Origin: Certhia americana
Taxonomy: Eukaryota; Chordata; Aves; Passeriformes; Certhiidae
Reading direction: 5' to 3'
NCBI GenBank assembly: GCA_018697195.1
Contig: CM031858.1
Coordinates: 89,510,918-89,574,917, forward strand
DNA: 64,000 nt
The notes beneath the pieces were generated by a model. The model made no database searches. It had not been told where the DNA came from and saw only the letters and a program-made list of their open reading frames with translations. Shown piece after piece: positions 61,257 through 64,000 of this stretch. Every line of letters starts with the position of its first letter. Within the stretch, counting starts at the first letter, position 1. A program made the position numbers and the translations under genes.

Positions 61257-61740
61257 AATACATGGGATCTAAGGGCTAGAAAAAACCATTAGATCATATA
61301 GATTTATTTCCTGAGCTCAGTGATTTATGTTTGACGAAAGCGTATCTTCCAGGCAGACTTCCAGACCATGCTTTGGATATATTAAGTTGTGGAGAATCCA
61401 CCACTTCCCTTGGTAGTTAGTGTCACTGTAAAAGCATAACTTAGTACTAAATATGAATTTATCTGTCTTCTTTATCTTATGGATATTGATGCTTTTTATT
61501 CTTTCTTTAGTAGATGAGAAGCCACTTCAGTGCACAGTACTTGTACAACTGTAATTAAACCACCTTCATCTTTTATTTTTTCATCTTTCTTCTTATAAGC
61601 CAAACCGCTTGATTTCCTTTAATGTTTTACCACATGGCAGATTATACAGCATATGGGTCATTTCTATTGTTACTTTCTGTAACCTCACAATATCATCAAC
61701 ATCCTTCCAAGAGGAAGGACAAGAAGCCAATTTGCAATGG
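61257..61740 (-). mobile_element. Archaic CR1-type LINE fragment, about 0.5 kb
   Basis: Read from left to right this is a reversed old CR1 subfamily shared by turtles, crocodilians and birds. Landmarks in order are AAAACCATTAGATCATATAG, GTGGAGAATCCACCACTTCC, CTTGGTAG-TTAGTGTCACTG, TTGATTTCCTTTAATG and TATCATCAACATCCTTCC. The last two belong to the region upstream of the 3' UTR, so the copy is longer than the other tails. High divergence and several gaps point to an insertion older than the bird radiation. Minus orientation. Confidence 0.7.
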
Positions 61741-64000
61741 TTCAGCACCACTTTGGTGAAGATCTTCACAGAAGTAGAATGGGCTGCTGGCTCCTTTAGG
61801 TGTGCCCTGTTTGGGCGCACATGCAGCCCCTCACCCCTCTCCCCATCCATATGATTGCTACTATTACATTTTACTAGTAGTCCATGTTTGGTTGCTTCTC
61901 AGTCCAGATCCCAAAATCTGGAGTTGTTCCTCAGTAGAATATGATGTCTCCTTCTAGAGGTTTAACTTCCATGACTTATGCCTAGCAACAGTACATAGAG
62001 CTTTGCATTGCGACACTTTAAAAAAAACTTGGGTAGAGTAATCAAATGGTTGTTGATGAAATGATGAAATTCTGTAGGATTGGACTTGAAATGATGATTA
62101 TTGAAGGTTCTCACAGAAAAACATGTAAAACCTGTTCTTCATTGAAACTACCTCTTGCGAGCTATTACTTGTGCTGTCACATTTGTAATATGTTTTCATC
62201 TGGTATGATGTACAACATAATGACAATGATAATTATTTTGTGCCTATGTTGGTTCTTAACTTATTTAAAACAGCTTTCTTTGTTACTTTTTTTTGTGTTT
62301 GTTTGTTTTTTGTGGGGTTTTTTTTTGTTTTAAGATAAGGAAGGGAAAGGAAAGCCACAATCTGAGGAGACTACTTCAGAGGCTCACCTTGAGACAAACA
62401 AGACTTATCACACTCTTCCAGCTGTCTGGCATGTGTTTGCATTCATAACCTAACTTTTCCAATGCAATCTGCTTCAAAATTAGTGGTGACAAAAGCACTG
62501 TCACACAATTAGGATACGTCAGGTTCTTTCTTGGAGTTAGGGTGCAGCAATGTGCTGAGTGGTTCCATGCTCAGTCCCAAGGTGTGACAACCTCTGCATC
62601 TTCTTAAACATTAGAAAAGGAAAACCCAGGAATTGATGTGAAATTTCCATTTAAACCTATTTGGAGGCAAAAGCCATTAATATTTTATAGAGAAAAAACC
62701 CAAACCACCCAAACCAAAACTATCAAGTGCAGAGCGTTTTGATATCTATTTTACAAAGTGGAATAACTAAAAAGAAAAGACTCGCTTACCTTGCTGCGTA
62801 TCCAGGGGTAAATGCTCTATTTTAACCAGTGAATTCAACATTTAATATAAAGAAGACTTTTTTCTAAGGCACATTTAGGGCTGAAAATCCTCTAAAAGCT
62901 TAAATTTCAGTGAATAGTGGAAGTTGTTCAAGACCACCATTAAGACAGCAATAAGAGAAATAGATTGTTTGGAAAAGGCTGTCAATTTTTATATTCAATA
63001 CTAAAGTAGCTTCTCTAAGAAAACTGTCTATTTTATACCCAATCCACCACCAAAAATGAAGAAATGGTAGAAACAATCCTGTTTAATTTTAAGAAATGGT
63101 TCTGAAGAACCATTATTCAGTAACCATTCAGTATGTACTGAAGAAGGGAAATCATGGTCTATCAAGAAGGTATGGTGGATAATATAAGATTTGCATGTTA
63201 AGGGTCAAATTTTCTTTAATTTTGCAACAATGCAAATCAGTCATAGGTGTCATGAGGTCAGCAGACTAACTCTAGGTGCATTTATGTATAATGGAGAGTG
63301 GAAATTTGATTCAACCACAGCTGAATTAAAATAAATATTATGCTCCTGACAGAAGTGCCAGCATGATAAAATAACAAAATTAATAAATAATAAATCTCAG
63401 ACAATATTGTCTTTAAGATAAAAATAAGAAGAAGGAGTGAAACAGTGTGAGAATAACTGGCTCATTCATCTTAGGTTGATCTATAAGCTGTGGCATTTAC
63501 TGATCTGTACCACACTGTGCATTCTCAAAGACGAGTAGGCAGTCAAATATATCCCAACTGTTTCTTCTTCCTATTTTTTATTTTTTCATATTTGTTTGGG
63601 GTTTTTTCCCTTTCTCAGAGAGACTGAGAGCAGAAACATTTTTTCTGCATTATGCTACAGATGCCTTTTGCAGGACAAGAAAAGGAAATTTTTCTGATCA
63701 TCCATTTTCTTATTTCTGAGCCATTTCCCATCCTCCTAAATTGCTTAATACTCCCTGTAGCTGGACCTGTGACCTGGAATCTTTATGCAAGATTAATGGG
63801 AAAGCAAATGGGAATTAGTATCTGGGCGGGTTGCTGCACAGCTCTTGCTTTTATCTAGCACTCCACCTGTTTTTTTTTTTTTTTACAATTATGCTTTCAT
63901 TAGTTCCTGAAGCCAGCGATCCTAAAAGACCTCCCCATTTCTTCTCTCTGTCTTCCCTCCCCCTCATCCTCAATTCTTTCTATCTCCTATCCCAAAATTA
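61741..64000. other. Non-coding stretch to the window end
   Basis: No gene or RNA recognised. T-rich tracts near 62285-62330 and a T run near 63870-63885 are simple sequence. The final 100 bases are C/T-rich without a clear repeat. Confidence 0.6.

Noticed and set aside
1..64000. tRNA, rRNA, snRNA and common microRNA genes
   Set aside because: Looked for A/B-box tRNA structure and for seed-plus-star sequences of well-known microRNAs by eye. None found, although a covariance-model search would be more sensitive.

Overview
This is eukaryotic nuclear DNA, almost certainly from a bird. The evidence is a series of CR1 LINE fragments (the dominant non-LTR family of birds and other reptiles) in both orientations and of clearly different ages, a compact solo LTR, vertebrate-type microsatellites, long homopolymer runs, an AT-rich and CpG-poor background, and no Alu-, B1- or tRNA-SINE-like sequence. 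A second LTR-like segment resembles sequence I associate with songbird retroviral LTRs. That makes a passerine plausible, but this is recall and not a search result.

I found no coding gene, coding exon, tRNA, rRNA or known microRNA that I can defend. Every open frame is short and unlike any family I recognise, apart from two stretches that are decayed CR1 ORF2 C-termini. The window therefore reads as a gene desert or part of a very long intron.

Layout. 1-8.7 kb is AT-rich unique sequence with a 30-bp tandem duplication and a tiny CR1 tail. 8.75-13.9 kb is the repeat-rich part: an ancient CR1 end, a ~200-bp (CTTT)/(CTTG) tract, an intact solo LTR with 6-bp target duplication (11011-11300), a CR1 fragment and another CR1 tail. 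17.0-17.4 kb looks like a conserved non-coding element (CNE). It is followed by a minus-strand LTR-like segment and a G-quadruplex-type G tract. Two larger CR1 fragments lie at 21.3-21.7 and 24.4-25.0 kb. 26.5-27.85 kb is the most striking block: about 1.3 kb with retained CpGs, palindromes and many homeodomain core sites, typical of a deeply conserved developmental enhancer. From 28 to 49 kb there are further CNE-like islands (33.5, 36.2, 42.1-42.8, 45.6-46.0, 46.8 kb) separated by plain AT-rich DNA, a degenerate inverted-repeat element, a poly(A)-tailed possible retrocopy end, and a (TATC)n microsatellite. From 49 to 64 kb there is a textbook CTCF core motif, a 38-T run, a small GC/CpG peak, two perfect hairpins, and two more CR1 fragments, one of an archaic subfamily.

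If the CNE calls are right, the functional content is cis-regulatory: a chain of enhancers in a desert around a developmental regulator whose coding exons lie outside the window. I see no new multi-gene system here. The items most worth checking are the CNE chain, the CTCF-type site, the solo LTR and the hairpins.
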